Assembly (NCBI RefSeq): GCF_002953135.1
Contig: NZ_CP026373.1
Coordinates: 1-64,000, forward strand
DNA from: Sphingobium sp. SCG-1
Lineage (GTDB): Bacteria; Pseudomonadota; Alphaproteobacteria; Sphingomonadales; Sphingomonadaceae
Length of the DNA stretch: 64,000 nucleotides
Direction of reading: 5' to 3'
Shown in pieces: positions 16,889 through 25,302 of the stretch (positions within the stretch are counted from its first letter, which is position 1; each line of letters begins with the position of its first letter). Both the position numbers and the translations under genes were made by a program. The notes beneath the pieces were generated by a model. That model had not been told where the DNA came from. It did not search any database and was given only the letters and a program-made list of their open reading frames with translations.

Positions 16889-19298
16889 CCGGGCCAGCTC
16901 GTTGGGCGGCGCTGCCGCCAGGACGCCGTGGCGGATCCTCAGACAAGAGGCCGACCCCGCGCGCTATCTCCCCTATGCGCGTCATATCGACGACAACATC
17001 ATTGCGCTCGACGGGCGCGATCTCATGATGATGTTCAAGCTCGACGGCCTTGCATTCGAGACGGCCGACCCAATCCATCTCAACGACTGGCACGAAAAGC
17101 TCAACGGCACGTTGCGCAACATCGCCGACGACCGTCTGGCGATCTGGACCCATATCGTCCGCAGGCCGATCACGGACTATCCAGAAGGCGAGTTTCGCTC
17201 GGCCTTCGCGGCCGCTCTCGATGCAAAATACCGCGCGCGGGTGACCGCCAAGCGCATGTTCGTCAACGAGCTCTACTTGACCCTCATCATGCGTCCGTCC
17301 GTCGGATCGGCCGATCGTACCGGCGTGCTGCTTCGACGTCTGGCATCGGCGCGCAAGGAGGGGGCCGAAGTCGACGAGGACGAGCTTGCGCGCTTCGAGG
17401 ACAAGGCGCGTGACATCGAGAAACTTCTCGCACGCTGTCGGCCCCGACGCCTCCAATTGTACGAGCATAATGGCTTGATGTTCTCCCAACCGCTCGAGGT
17501 GCTCGAGCTGGTGATGATGGGCCGCGCCGGCAGGGTGCCGCTGGTCCGCGGCCACTTGGGTTCCGCCATCTATGGGGAACGGGTGATCTTCGGCCGCGAG
17601 ACGGTCGAGGTGCGGGCGCACGATACGAGCCGGTTCGTCGGCTTGTTCGGTATCCGCGAATATCCGGCGATGACGCGGCCAGGCCAAATGAACGCGCTCC
17701 TGGCCCAAGATTTCGCGTTCGTCGTGACCCAGTCCTTTGCGTTCATGGGCAAGGCGCGGGCCTCCGAGCGCTTGCGCCGGCGCCAGAACCAGATGGCATC
17801 GACCGAGGATGCCGCTGCAAGCCAGGCGCTTGAGCTGGCCGACGCGGCCGACGATCTCCAGAGCAATCGCTTCGTCCTGGGCGAGCATCATTTCTCGCTC
17901 GCGGTTTTCGGCGAAAATCAGAAGCGCCTGGCCGAGAACCTGTCGACCGCCCGGGCGGCCCTCGCCGACGCGGGTCTGGTGGCTGCTCGGGAGGGTCCGG
18001 CGCTGGAGGCCGCCTTCTGGTCGCAGCTTCCTGGTAACTTCGCGTGGCGTGCGCGGCCAGCGGCGATCACGTCGCGCAATTTCGCTGCGCTTTCACCTTT
18101 CCATACCTTCCCCGCCGGCAAGGCGGAGGGCAATCACTGGGGCGCCGCAATCGCGTTGATGAAAACTGCGGCCCAGTCTCCCTTCTATTTCAACTTCCAT
18201 GTAAACGATCTTGGCCACACGCTGATCATCGGCCCGTCGGGCGGCGGCAAGACCGTCGTCCAGAATTTCCTGATGGCGCAGCTCGAGAAAACCGGCGCGC
18301 AACAGATCTTCATCGACAAGGACCGAGGTGCCGAGATCTATGTGCGGTCATCCGGCGGCACCTATCTGGCGCTGCGCAACGGCGCGCCAACCGGGTTCGC
18401 ACCGCTCCGCGCGCTCGAGCAGACCCCAGGCAACATCGTGTTCCTGGGGAGGCTGATCCGCCATCTCGTAACGCCTGCAGGGAGCCAGCTCGGCGTCACG
18501 CAGGAGCGGATGATCGACGAGGGCATCCTCTCGATCGGACGCCTTCCCCCAGAAGAACGGTCCATCCTTGCGCTTCGTCAGTTGCTCGGTCAGCGCGATC
18601 CCGAAGGGATTGGCGCGCGGCTTGAGAAATGGTCACGCGGCGGCGCGCTCGGCTGGATGTTCGACAATGACCGTGACGAGCTGACGCTCGAAGCCAGATT
18701 TATCGGCTTCGACATGACGGATTTCCTCGACAATCCCGAGATCCGCACCCCGCTCATGATGTACATGTTCCATCGGATCGATGCCCTGCTGGATGGCCGT
18801 CGTCTGGTGATCGATATCGACGAATTCTGGAAGGCGCTCGGCGACGATGCGTTTCGCGCCTTCGCGCAGGATGGCCTCAAAACCTACCGGAAGCAGAATG
18901 CCTTTCTGGTATTCGGCACGCAAAGCCCGGCCGATGCTCTGCGATCCGACATCTCGCACAGCATCATGGAGCAGGTCGCGACCAAGATCCTCTTGCCCAA
19001 CCCGCATGGCCGAGAGGTCGATTATGTCGATGGGCTTGGCCTCACCCGTGCCGAGTTCAAACTCATCAGAAACGATCTGATCCCCGAAAGCCGGCGGTTT
19101 CTGGTGAAGCAGGGGCACGATTCTATCGTGGTGGAGCTCGATCTCGGCGGCCTGTCCGACGAGTTGGCCGTCCTCTCGGGCACCACCGAAACCGTCGGAA
19201 TCCTCGATCAGGTTCGCCGCGAACATGGCGACGATCCCAGCCATTGGCTGCCCGTCTTTCACGAGCGCCGCCGTGCCACCACAGACAAGAAAGGATAA
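16881..19298 (+). CDS. virB4: VirB4 conjugation ATPase
   Basis: 805 residues from ATG 16881 inside the end of virB3. The N-terminal CagE/TrbE domain spans about 1-400. The ATPase half has Walker A GPSGGGKTVV near residue 450 and Walker B LVIDIDEFW near 640, followed by the TQSPAD region typical of VirB4. It powers pilus biogenesis and substrate transfer at the inner membrane. Length and order match the standard P-type T4SS. Confidence 0.95.
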   Translation: MASRASSLGGAAARTPWRILRQEADPARYLPYARHIDDNIIALDGRDLMMMFKLDGLAFETADPIHLNDWHEKLNGTLRNIADDRLAIWTHIVRRPITDYPEGEFRSAFAAALDAKYRARVTAKRMFVNELYLTLIMRPSVGSADRTGVLLRRLASARKEGAEVDEDELARFEDKARDIEKLLARCRPRRLQLYEHNGLMFSQPLEVLELVMMGRAGRVPLVRGHLGSAIYGERVIFGRETVEVRAHDTSRFVGLFGIREYPAMTRPGQMNALLAQDFAFVVTQSFAFMGKARASERLRRRQNQMASTEDAAASQALELADAADDLQSNRFVLGEHHFSLAVFGENQKRLAENLSTARAALADAGLVAAREGPALEAAFWSQLPGNFAWRARPAAITSRNFAALSPFHTFPAGKAEGNHWGAAIALMKTAAQSPFYFNFHVNDLGHTLIIGPSGGGKTVVQNFLMAQLEKTGAQQIFIDKDRGAEIYVRSSGGTYLALRNGAPTGFAPLRALEQTPGNIVFLGRLIRHLVTPAGSQLGVTQERMIDEGILSIGRLPPEERSILALRQLLGQRDPEGIGARLEKWSRGGALGWMFDNDRDELTLEARFIGFDMTDFLDNPEIRTPLMMYMFHRIDALLDGRRLVIDIDEFWKALGDDAFRAFAQDGLKTYRKQNAFLVFGTQSPADALRSDISHSIMEQVATKILLPNPHGREVDYVDGLGLTRAEFKLIRNDLIPESRRFLVKQGHDSIVVELDLGGLSDELAVLSGTTETVGILDQVRREHGDDPSHWLPVFHERRRATTDKKG

Positions 19299-19302
19299 GG
19301 TC

Positions 19303-20019
19303 ATGAAAGCAATACGAGCGCTCGCGATTGTCGGCGGATTGGCGATCTCCGTGCCGGCCTTCGCGCAGGGCATCCCGGTCTATGATTCCAGCACGTTCCT
19401 GCAGACCCTCTCGACGGTGAAGAACACCCTGTCGATGATCGAACAGGGGAAGCAGCAAATTTCCCAGGCAACCGACATGTTCAACAGCGTCAACAAGCTG
19501 ACGAACGTCAATCAGATTGCCTCTTCCCTGAACACCGACGCCGTTCGCCACCTCTTGCCGAGCGAAGCGCGGGACATTCAGCGTCTTATGTCTTCGGACA
19601 CGACAGGCCTCGGCAGTCTTGGATCTGCCGCAGATCGGATACGTCGTAGCAATCGGGTCGAGCTCCCCGAGCTTCGCCCGGACGCCACCGCTTTCGAGCG
19701 CTCGAACCGCGATGCCATTTCTCGCAATGGCGACATGGCGGCGCGCGACGCGGCCATTGCTGAGGCAGCATATGGCGTCACCGCCCAGAGAACGACGGGT
19801 CTCGAGGAACTGCGTTCATCGCTGGACACTGCATCGGACGCGAAGGACGTGATGGATATCCAAGCCCGTGTCGGCGTCGAAAATGCTCATATCCAGAACG
19901 ACGCGGTCCAGCTTCAGGCGCTTCAGATGCGGCAGACCGCCGAGGCGAGACTGCGTTCGCAGCGAGATGACGAGACCGGCCTCGCCAAGCTTCAGCAGAG
20001 CCTGAGTAGTCGGCCGTGA
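19303..20019 (+). CDS. virB5: VirB5-type pilus tip/adhesin protein
   Basis: 238 residues with a signal peptide (KAIRALAIVGGLAISVPAFA). The mature protein is helical and Q/S/T-rich with the YDSSTFLQTLSTVKNTLSMI opening seen in VirB5/TrbJ proteins; coiled-coil-like heptads cover about 150-230. VirB5 sits at the pilus tip. AAGGATAAGG precedes the ATG. Stop overlaps the next gene by four bases. Confidence 0.85.
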   Translation: MKAIRALAIVGGLAISVPAFAQGIPVYDSSTFLQTLSTVKNTLSMIEQGKQQISQATDMFNSVNKLTNVNQIASSLNTDAVRHLLPSEARDIQRLMSSDTTGLGSLGSAADRIRRSNRVELPELRPDATAFERSNRDAISRNGDMAARDAAIAEAAYGVTAQRTTGLEELRSSLDTASDAKDVMDIQARVGVENAHIQNDAVQLQALQMRQTAEARLRSQRDDETGLAKLQQSLSSRP

Positions 20020-20234
20020 AGGGGATCGCAGCGTCCCTCCCCGTTCTGGCGGCCATGTTCCTGAGTGGTTGCGGGCAGCCGATCGGCAAGGCGGACCTGA
20101 AGACCGATCCCAAGTTACGCGCTGAGATCCTAACCGAGTGCGCCAACGGCACCCACACCGATGTCCAGGAATGCAGCAACGCAAAGGACGTCGAGAATGC
20201 CGACAAGCTCGAGCGTTCGCTGGGTCACAAATAA
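20016..20234 (+). CDS. Small lipoprotein, EexN/VirB7-like
   Basis: 72 residues from a GTG overlapping the virB5 stop. The N-terminus is a lipoprotein signal with lipobox LSGC (Cys 19). The mature part, with RAEILTECANG and CSNA, resembles EexN entry-exclusion lipoproteins, which often sit between virB5 and virB6. It could alternatively serve as the VirB7 outer-membrane lipoprotein, which is otherwise not clearly present. Confidence 0.75.
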   Translation: MKGIAASLPVLAAMFLSGCGQPIGKADLKTDPKLRAEILTECANGTHTDVQECSNAKDVENADKLERSLGHK

Positions 20235-20248
20235 GCGGGGAATTGGCC

Positions 20249-21193
20249 ATGGCGTCCACACTCTTCGCGGATATCTACACCAACATCGACGGGAAGCTCG
20301 ATCTCTTCCTGAACGAGCGTCTCAACAACGTCATCGATGTCGTGCGGGGGCCGCTGGCGCTTGGCCTGGTCATCTACATCGCGCTGTTCGGCTATATGGT
20401 GATGCGCGGCATCGTCAGCGAACCCTGGGGCGAGCTGGTCTACCGGATGGTGAAGCTGTGTCTGCTCTATGTCGCTGCCACGACCGTCGCTTACTCGGAG
20501 TGGATCACGAACCCGCTCTTTCACGGGATGCCGGACGCCATCTCCCAAGCTTTGGCGGGCAAGACCATCACCAGTGTCGGGGCGGTTTTCGACGATTATT
20601 TCGGCCAAGTCGATTCCATCGTGCTCATCATCAGGACCGAGGCCGCGACCTATCTGGACATCAACCCGTGGAAGCTCGTCCTGCTCACGTTGGCAGTCGC
20701 GATTTACGGATTGGCGGGTCTCTCTGCGGCTATCGGATTTGCAATAACCGTGTTCGCGAAGGTGGCGCTAGCCGTCGTGATTGCGCTCGGCCCGATCTTC
20801 ATAGCGTTGTCGCTCTTCGAAACCACGCGACGCTTTTTTTACGGCTGGCTGGGGCAGGTGTTCAACTACATCGTCTTAATGGCGGTGATCATCGCCATCA
20901 CGGCCCTGATCACTGACCTTGGTGCGACCGCGCTCACTGCGGCCGAAGGCACGCCGGATGTGACGATCGGCGCTGTGTTGTTTGCCGTCTACATCTTCCT
21001 CGGAACGATCTTCTTCTTTCAGGCCCCGTCGATCGCGACCGGCATCGCTGGGGGCGCTGCGGCCGGTGTCGGCGCTTTTGCCGGATCGGCATGGGGAACC
21101 ATGGCGGCTCCGTTCCAGCAACGCCGCATCGCCCGCAACAGTCGCAATCTCGAACGTGCCGCCCAGCGCGGTGGTTCGGTGAGCCGCGCATGA
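20249..21193 (+). CDS. virB6: VirB6 polytopic membrane protein
   Basis: 314 residues with at least five hydrophobic segments (about 35-55, 65-85, 140-165, 175-195, 205-230, 240-260) and the conserved central ALGPIFIALSLFETTRRFF stretch of VirB6/TrbL. It forms part of the inner-membrane channel through which DNA passes. Start at ATG 20249 (GCGGGG upstream); the open frame extends upstream into the lipoprotein gene but is not coding there. Confidence 0.92.
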   Translation: MASTLFADIYTNIDGKLDLFLNERLNNVIDVVRGPLALGLVIYIALFGYMVMRGIVSEPWGELVYRMVKLCLLYVAATTVAYSEWITNPLFHGMPDAISQALAGKTITSVGAVFDDYFGQVDSIVLIIRTEAATYLDINPWKLVLLTLAVAIYGLAGLSAAIGFAITVFAKVALAVVIALGPIFIALSLFETTRRFFYGWLGQVFNYIVLMAVIIAITALITDLGATALTAAEGTPDVTIGAVLFAVYIFLGTIFFFQAPSIATGIAGGAAAGVGAFAGSAWGTMAAPFQQRRIARNSRNLERAAQRGGSVSRA

Positions 21194-21525
21194 GGAAGGA
21201 AGACCCTTTGACGAGACCAACCACGATAGTCCGCGCGCTCCGGCGATCAGCCGTCATCATCGCACTGCTCCCGTCACTCGCCCAAGGGGCCTCCGGGCCG
21301 AAGAAGCTGCCCGTCTGCAACGGCAAACACCTGCGCGAGGTGAACATATACGGGAGCGTTCTGCCGGGCTCGCCGCTCCCGGCAATTGTGGCGCCCCCTG
21401 CCCCGCCGCCCGTACCGCAGATCAAACAGCCAATTGATGCCGGCACGCCTCCCCCACCCGTTCCCGCCCTCCTTCCCGAGAAGACGTCCGCGCGCGCGAC
21501 ACCCAGCACCTTTGGGAGCTGCTGA
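21190..21525 (+). CDS. Small exported proline-rich protein of the T4SS operon
   Basis: 111 residues if started at ATG 21190 (ATGA overlap with virB6). A TTG at 21208, with AGGAAGGA before it, would give a cleaner signal peptide beginning MTRPTTIVRALRRSAVIIA; I consider that start likely. The mature part has one CNG cysteine and a PPAPPPVPQ-type proline stretch, and ends FGSC. Position between virB6 and virB8 suggests a periplasmic accessory factor, possibly the functional VirB7. Family not recognised. Confidence 0.65.
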   Translation: MRKEDPLTRPTTIVRALRRSAVIIALLPSLAQGASGPKKLPVCNGKHLREVNIYGSVLPGSPLPAIVAPPAPPPVPQIKQPIDAGTPPPPVPALLPEKTSARATPSTFGSC

Positions 21526-21527
21526 TC

Positions 21528-22217
21528 ATGCGGAACCAGACCGAAGGCGTGCCGGCAAAGGACGCCGAACTCTATTTCGGGCATGCCCGATCCTGGGATC
21601 AGGACCGTCAGCGCAAATCGTTACGATCCGAACGCATCGCTTGGGTCGTGGCCGGCCTAGGGCTCCTTGCCGCGACCGCGGAGGGCTTCGCCATCGCAGG
21701 CCTTGCTCCGCTGAAGACGGTCATGCCGTACATCATTCGCGTCAATCAGACGACGGGCGCGGTCGATGTGCAGACCACCCTCACCCAGAAGCCGATGCGC
21801 TATGACGAAGCGGTCACGAAATTCTTCCTCGCGCAATATGTCCGGACGCGGGAAAGCTGGTTGCCGGCGGCGGCCGAGGAGAATTTCCGGGCCGTCACCA
21901 TCCTGTCCGAACCAGGCGAGCAGCAACGCTGGGGCCGGTTTTTCAGCTCGAACAACGCCGTGAGCCCACAGGTCGTCTGGGGCAAGGGTGCGGTCGTCCA
22001 GGCCCGCGTGAGAAATATCGCCTTCATCAACGACCGTGTTGCCAATGTCCGCTTCACGCGCACGGTGCAGACCGACACTGATACGCAGAGCAGCGACTGG
22101 ATCGCGACCGTCACCTTCCGGTACACGAACGCGCCGATGGCGGAGGGCGACCGCTATCGCAACCCGTTGGGATTCCAGGTCGAGAATTACCGCGCGGACC
22201 CCGAGGTGGTGCGATGA
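21528..22217 (+). CDS. virB8: VirB8 inner-membrane core protein
   Basis: 229 residues; short cytoplasmic head, one membrane segment (about 40-60), then the periplasmic NTF2-like domain with VDVQTTL, YDEAVTKFFLAQYVRTRESW and a C-terminal RYTNAPMAEGDRYRNPLGFQV, which is the VirB8 signature (NPLGF.V..Y). It bridges the inner-membrane complex and the outer core. Stop overlaps virB9 (ATGA). Confidence 0.93.
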   Translation: MRNQTEGVPAKDAELYFGHARSWDQDRQRKSLRSERIAWVVAGLGLLAATAEGFAIAGLAPLKTVMPYIIRVNQTTGAVDVQTTLTQKPMRYDEAVTKFFLAQYVRTRESWLPAAAEENFRAVTILSEPGEQQRWGRFFSSNNAVSPQVVWGKGAVVQARVRNIAFINDRVANVRFTRTVQTDTDTQSSDWIATVTFRYTNAPMAEGDRYRNPLGFQVENYRADPEVVR

Positions 22218-23071
22218 ACCGCCTTCTCTCCATAGCGAGTCTTCTCGCCATGATAGCGACACCCGCCCTTGCGGAGGACACCCCGCGCGGTGGCCCGGCG
22301 GATCCCCGCGTGAAGTTCGTCGAATATCAGGAGACCCAGGTCTACCGGATCGTCGGCACATTTCGGACGGCGACCCAGGTGGTGCTTGGCGCCGATGAGA
22401 CCATCGAACATGTCGCGCTGGGCGACACCGTCTCATGGGAAGTGGCGGTTGCCGGTCACATCCTGTTCCTGAAACCGCGCGAGCGGGCGGGACCGACCAA
22501 CCTCATCGTCACGACCAATCGTGGGGGCGAACTGCGCAACTACGCCTTCGAACTGACCGCGCGCCGGGGACCCATCGGCAGCGGGAACCGCGACACATTC
22601 TTCCAGGTTCGGTTTCGCTATCCGCGCGATGAAGCCGATCGTGCCGCGCGCATGCGCGCCACCCAGGAGGCGCAGCGCGTCGCCGCGCTGCAGGCGAGTG
22701 CCGTTCGGGGCGCCCTTGACCACGGCGTCATCGATGGACCGCGCAATCTGAACTACAAGGTCCAGGGTTCGAGCGATCTTCAGCCGTCGGAAATCTCCGA
22801 CAATGGCCAGTTCACGGTCCTGCGCTTCCCCGGCAACCATGAAATCCCGGCGATCTATCTGGTGCGACCGGACGGCTCGGAGTCCTTGGTCCCATTCGAT
22901 GTCCGCGACGAGTTTGTGGTCGTCCACGCCGTGGCGGCTCAACTGCGCCTGCGCCGGAACCGGGAGGTGCTGTGCATCTATAATCTCGCGCCGACACCTT
23001 ACGGCGTCGATCACGGCACCAACACCGCATCGCCGCATGTCGAGCGCACCATACAAGACCCGAAGGAGTAA
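22214..23071 (+). CDS. virB9: VirB9 outer-membrane core protein
   Basis: 285 residues with a signal peptide (residues 1-20, ALA cut). The N-terminal beta domain opens DPRVKFVEYQETQVYRI; the C-terminal domain carries NLNYKVQGSSDLQPSEISDN and RFPGNHEIPAIY, standard VirB9/TrbG motifs. It forms the outer-membrane core with VirB7 and VirB10. Confidence 0.93.
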   Translation: MNRLLSIASLLAMIATPALAEDTPRGGPADPRVKFVEYQETQVYRIVGTFRTATQVVLGADETIEHVALGDTVSWEVAVAGHILFLKPRERAGPTNLIVTTNRGGELRNYAFELTARRGPIGSGNRDTFFQVRFRYPRDEADRAARMRATQEAQRVAALQASAVRGALDHGVIDGPRNLNYKVQGSSDLQPSEISDNGQFTVLRFPGNHEIPAIYLVRPDGSESLVPFDVRDEFVVVHAVAAQLRLRRNREVLCIYNLAPTPYGVDHGTNTASPHVERTIQDPKE

Positions 23072-23076
23072 GTGCG

Positions 23077-24294
23077 ATGGACGACACTTCGGCCGAGGCC
23101 CCTCGCCGCCCGCAGGGCGATCCAACACCTGAACGCGACGAAATCATCCGCGAGCGCGGCATCGACCCGATCGGGGGGATGACACCGGCAAAGCGGAATA
23201 CCGCCCTGATTTTCGCCGGGACGGCGATGGTGCTCGGCATTTTGTGGGTGAACTCGGGACCGAGCAAGACCGGCTCGAGTTTGATGGGGAAGCCCGAGGT
23301 AATGGCCAAACGGCCGGATCTCGCGGCGCGCGAAACGGTCGCCTATGATGCTGTCGCAGCAAAACCCAAGCCGCTCGGCGCCGTGAGTGCCGATCCCAAC
23401 GCGCCTGTCCTCAATCCTCCGCCCACCGTTGGCCCCGATGGTCAGATCGTTCCGGCAATACAGCCCGTAGCGCAGCCAGCGGCGGCACCGCAGAACACGC
23501 GCCAGAACCTGGCCGATCAGGCACGTCGTTCAACATTGATCGCTTATGGCGGTCGGGACGCGCTGCAGGCTCCGGGAGGTTCTAACGGTGCTGGCTCCGA
23601 CACCGGCAATGCGGGCACAGCTGGCGATAGCTCGACCGATCAAGCCGTCCGCGGCGCGCCCAATGCGCTCGATGCGCTTCGTCAAAGTTCGGCCGTTGGC
23701 GAGGCACGCGCCTCGATGCTGCCCAATCGCAACTATCTCGTCACCGCCGGCACGCTGATCCCCTGCATTCTGCAGACCGCCATGAATTCGGCGCAGCCTG
23801 GTTACACGTCGTGCCTGATCCCACGCGACGTCTATTCGGAGAATGGCCGCGTCGTGCTTATGGAGAAGGGCACCAAAGTCCTCGGCGAATATCATGGCGG
23901 CATCCAGCAAGGGCAGAACCGCCTCTTCGTGCTGTGGACGCGCGCCGTCACGCCGCAGGGCGTGCGCATCGACCTCGCGTCTCCGGGGTCGGACGCCCTT
24001 GGCCGCGCAGGCATCGCCGGGTCCGTGGACACTTTCTTTTGGGCGCGCTTCGGCAGCGCGCTGCTGCTCTCGCTGGTCGACGATGCCGCCTATATCGCCG
24101 GACAGTCCGTCTCCGGCGGGAGCAACAATTTCAATAATACGACGCGCACGCCGAGCGAGGGGGCGAGCATCGCGCTCCAGAACAGCATCAACATTCGCCC
24201 GGTGCTCAAGAAGAACCAGGGGGAGGAAGTCGGCATTTTCGTCGCCAAGGACTTCAATTTCGCCGACGTCTACAATCTCGAGCTGCGGCGCTGA
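23077..24294 (+). CDS. virB10: VirB10 envelope-spanning protein
   Basis: 405 residues. One membrane helix near residues 45-62 (ALIFAGTAMVLGILW), a proline/alanine-rich periplasmic linker (about 100-200), then the TrbI domain: YLVTAGTLIPCILQTAMNS, YSENGRVVLMEKGTKVLGEY, GSVDTFFWARFGSALLLSLVD (antenna region). It links the inner and outer rings and senses ATPase energy. Starts 6 bases after virB9. Confidence 0.94.
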   Translation: MDDTSAEAPRRPQGDPTPERDEIIRERGIDPIGGMTPAKRNTALIFAGTAMVLGILWVNSGPSKTGSSLMGKPEVMAKRPDLAARETVAYDAVAAKPKPLGAVSADPNAPVLNPPPTVGPDGQIVPAIQPVAQPAAAPQNTRQNLADQARRSTLIAYGGRDALQAPGGSNGAGSDTGNAGTAGDSSTDQAVRGAPNALDALRQSSAVGEARASMLPNRNYLVTAGTLIPCILQTAMNSAQPGYTSCLIPRDVYSENGRVVLMEKGTKVLGEYHGGIQQGQNRLFVLWTRAVTPQGVRIDLASPGSDALGRAGIAGSVDTFFWARFGSALLLSLVDDAAYIAGQSVSGGSNNFNNTTRTPSEGASIALQNSINIRPVLKKNQGEEVGIFVAKDFNFADVYNLELRR

Positions 24295-24297
24295 CCC

Positions 24298-25302
24298 ATG
24301 AGCGATACCGCCGTCCTGCGCCATTATCTCGCACCGATCCTGCCGCTGCTGGAGCCGGTCGAGGTGACGGAGCTTGTCATCAACAAGCCCGGCGAAGTCG
24401 GCATCGAGGATCATCGCGGTTGGCATTGGCATAGCGTCGCCGAACTCGACAGCGACTGGCTGGCGACGCTCGCCGTCGCCGCCGCGAGCTTCACCCGGCA
24501 GGACGTCAACGCCGAGACCCCGATCTGCTCAACCATTTTGCCAGGTGGTGAGCGCTGCCAGATCGTCATACCCTCGGTGACGCCGACCGGCGCGCCATCG
24601 TTCACGGTGCGCAAGCCCTCGCGCGTCAATCTCGCGATCGATCAACTCGCGCAGACCGGCTTGTTCACCGCCACGCGCTCGGCTGCGCGCGGTCTCGGCG
24701 AGGTCGATGCGCAATTGGTTGCGCAGCGCGATGGCGGTGACTGGCCGGCTTTCTTCAAGACTGCCGTTGCCGCCCGCAAGAACATCCTGGTGAGCGGCGC
24801 GACCGGCTCGGGCAAGACCACCTTCGCCAAGGCGCTGATTCAGCTGATCCCGCCCGACGAGCGGCTGCTCACGATCGAGGACACCCGCGAGCTTGTCGTC
24901 GAGCATCGCAATGTCGTGCACATGGTCTATTCGAGTGAGCGGCAGGGTTTGGCCAAGGTCGGCCCCAAGCAACTGCTCGAAAGTGCGCTGCGCATGCGGC
25001 CTGATCGCATCCTCCTGCAGGAGCTGCGCGACGGCACCGCCTTCTTTTATCTGCGCAGCGTTAACTCGGGGCACCCGGGTTCGATCACAACCGTCCATGC
25101 TGGCTCGGCGATGGGCGCGTTCGAGCAGCTCACCTTGCTGGTCAAGGAATCTGAAGGCGGACGCGATCTGGCCCGTGACGATATCCGTGGGCTGTTGCAC
25201 ATGCTCGTCGACGTCGTCGTCCAGACCCGCAAGCGCGCCGGAAAATTCGAAGTCGAGGAGGTGTATTTTGATCCGGCTGTCGAACGCACGACCGCTCACT
25301 AA
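24298..25302 (+). CDS. virB11: VirB11 secretion ATPase
   Basis: 334 residues. RecA-like hexameric ATPase: Walker A GATGSGKTTFAKAL at about 165-178, Asp box TIEDTRELV, Walker B-like LRMRPDRILLQELRDG, and the His box GHPGSITTVHA. It drives pilus assembly and substrate passage. Its 3' end overlaps the virD4 start by 35 bases. Confidence 0.95.
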   Translation: MSDTAVLRHYLAPILPLLEPVEVTELVINKPGEVGIEDHRGWHWHSVAELDSDWLATLAVAAASFTRQDVNAETPICSTILPGGERCQIVIPSVTPTGAPSFTVRKPSRVNLAIDQLAQTGLFTATRSAARGLGEVDAQLVAQRDGGDWPAFFKTAVAARKNILVSGATGSGKTTFAKALIQLIPPDERLLTIEDTRELVVEHRNVVHMVYSSERQGLAKVGPKQLLESALRMRPDRILLQELRDGTAFFYLRSVNSGHPGSITTVHAGSAMGAFEQLTLLVKESEGGRDLARDDIRGLLHMLVDVVVQTRKRAGKFEVEEVYFDPAVERTTAH

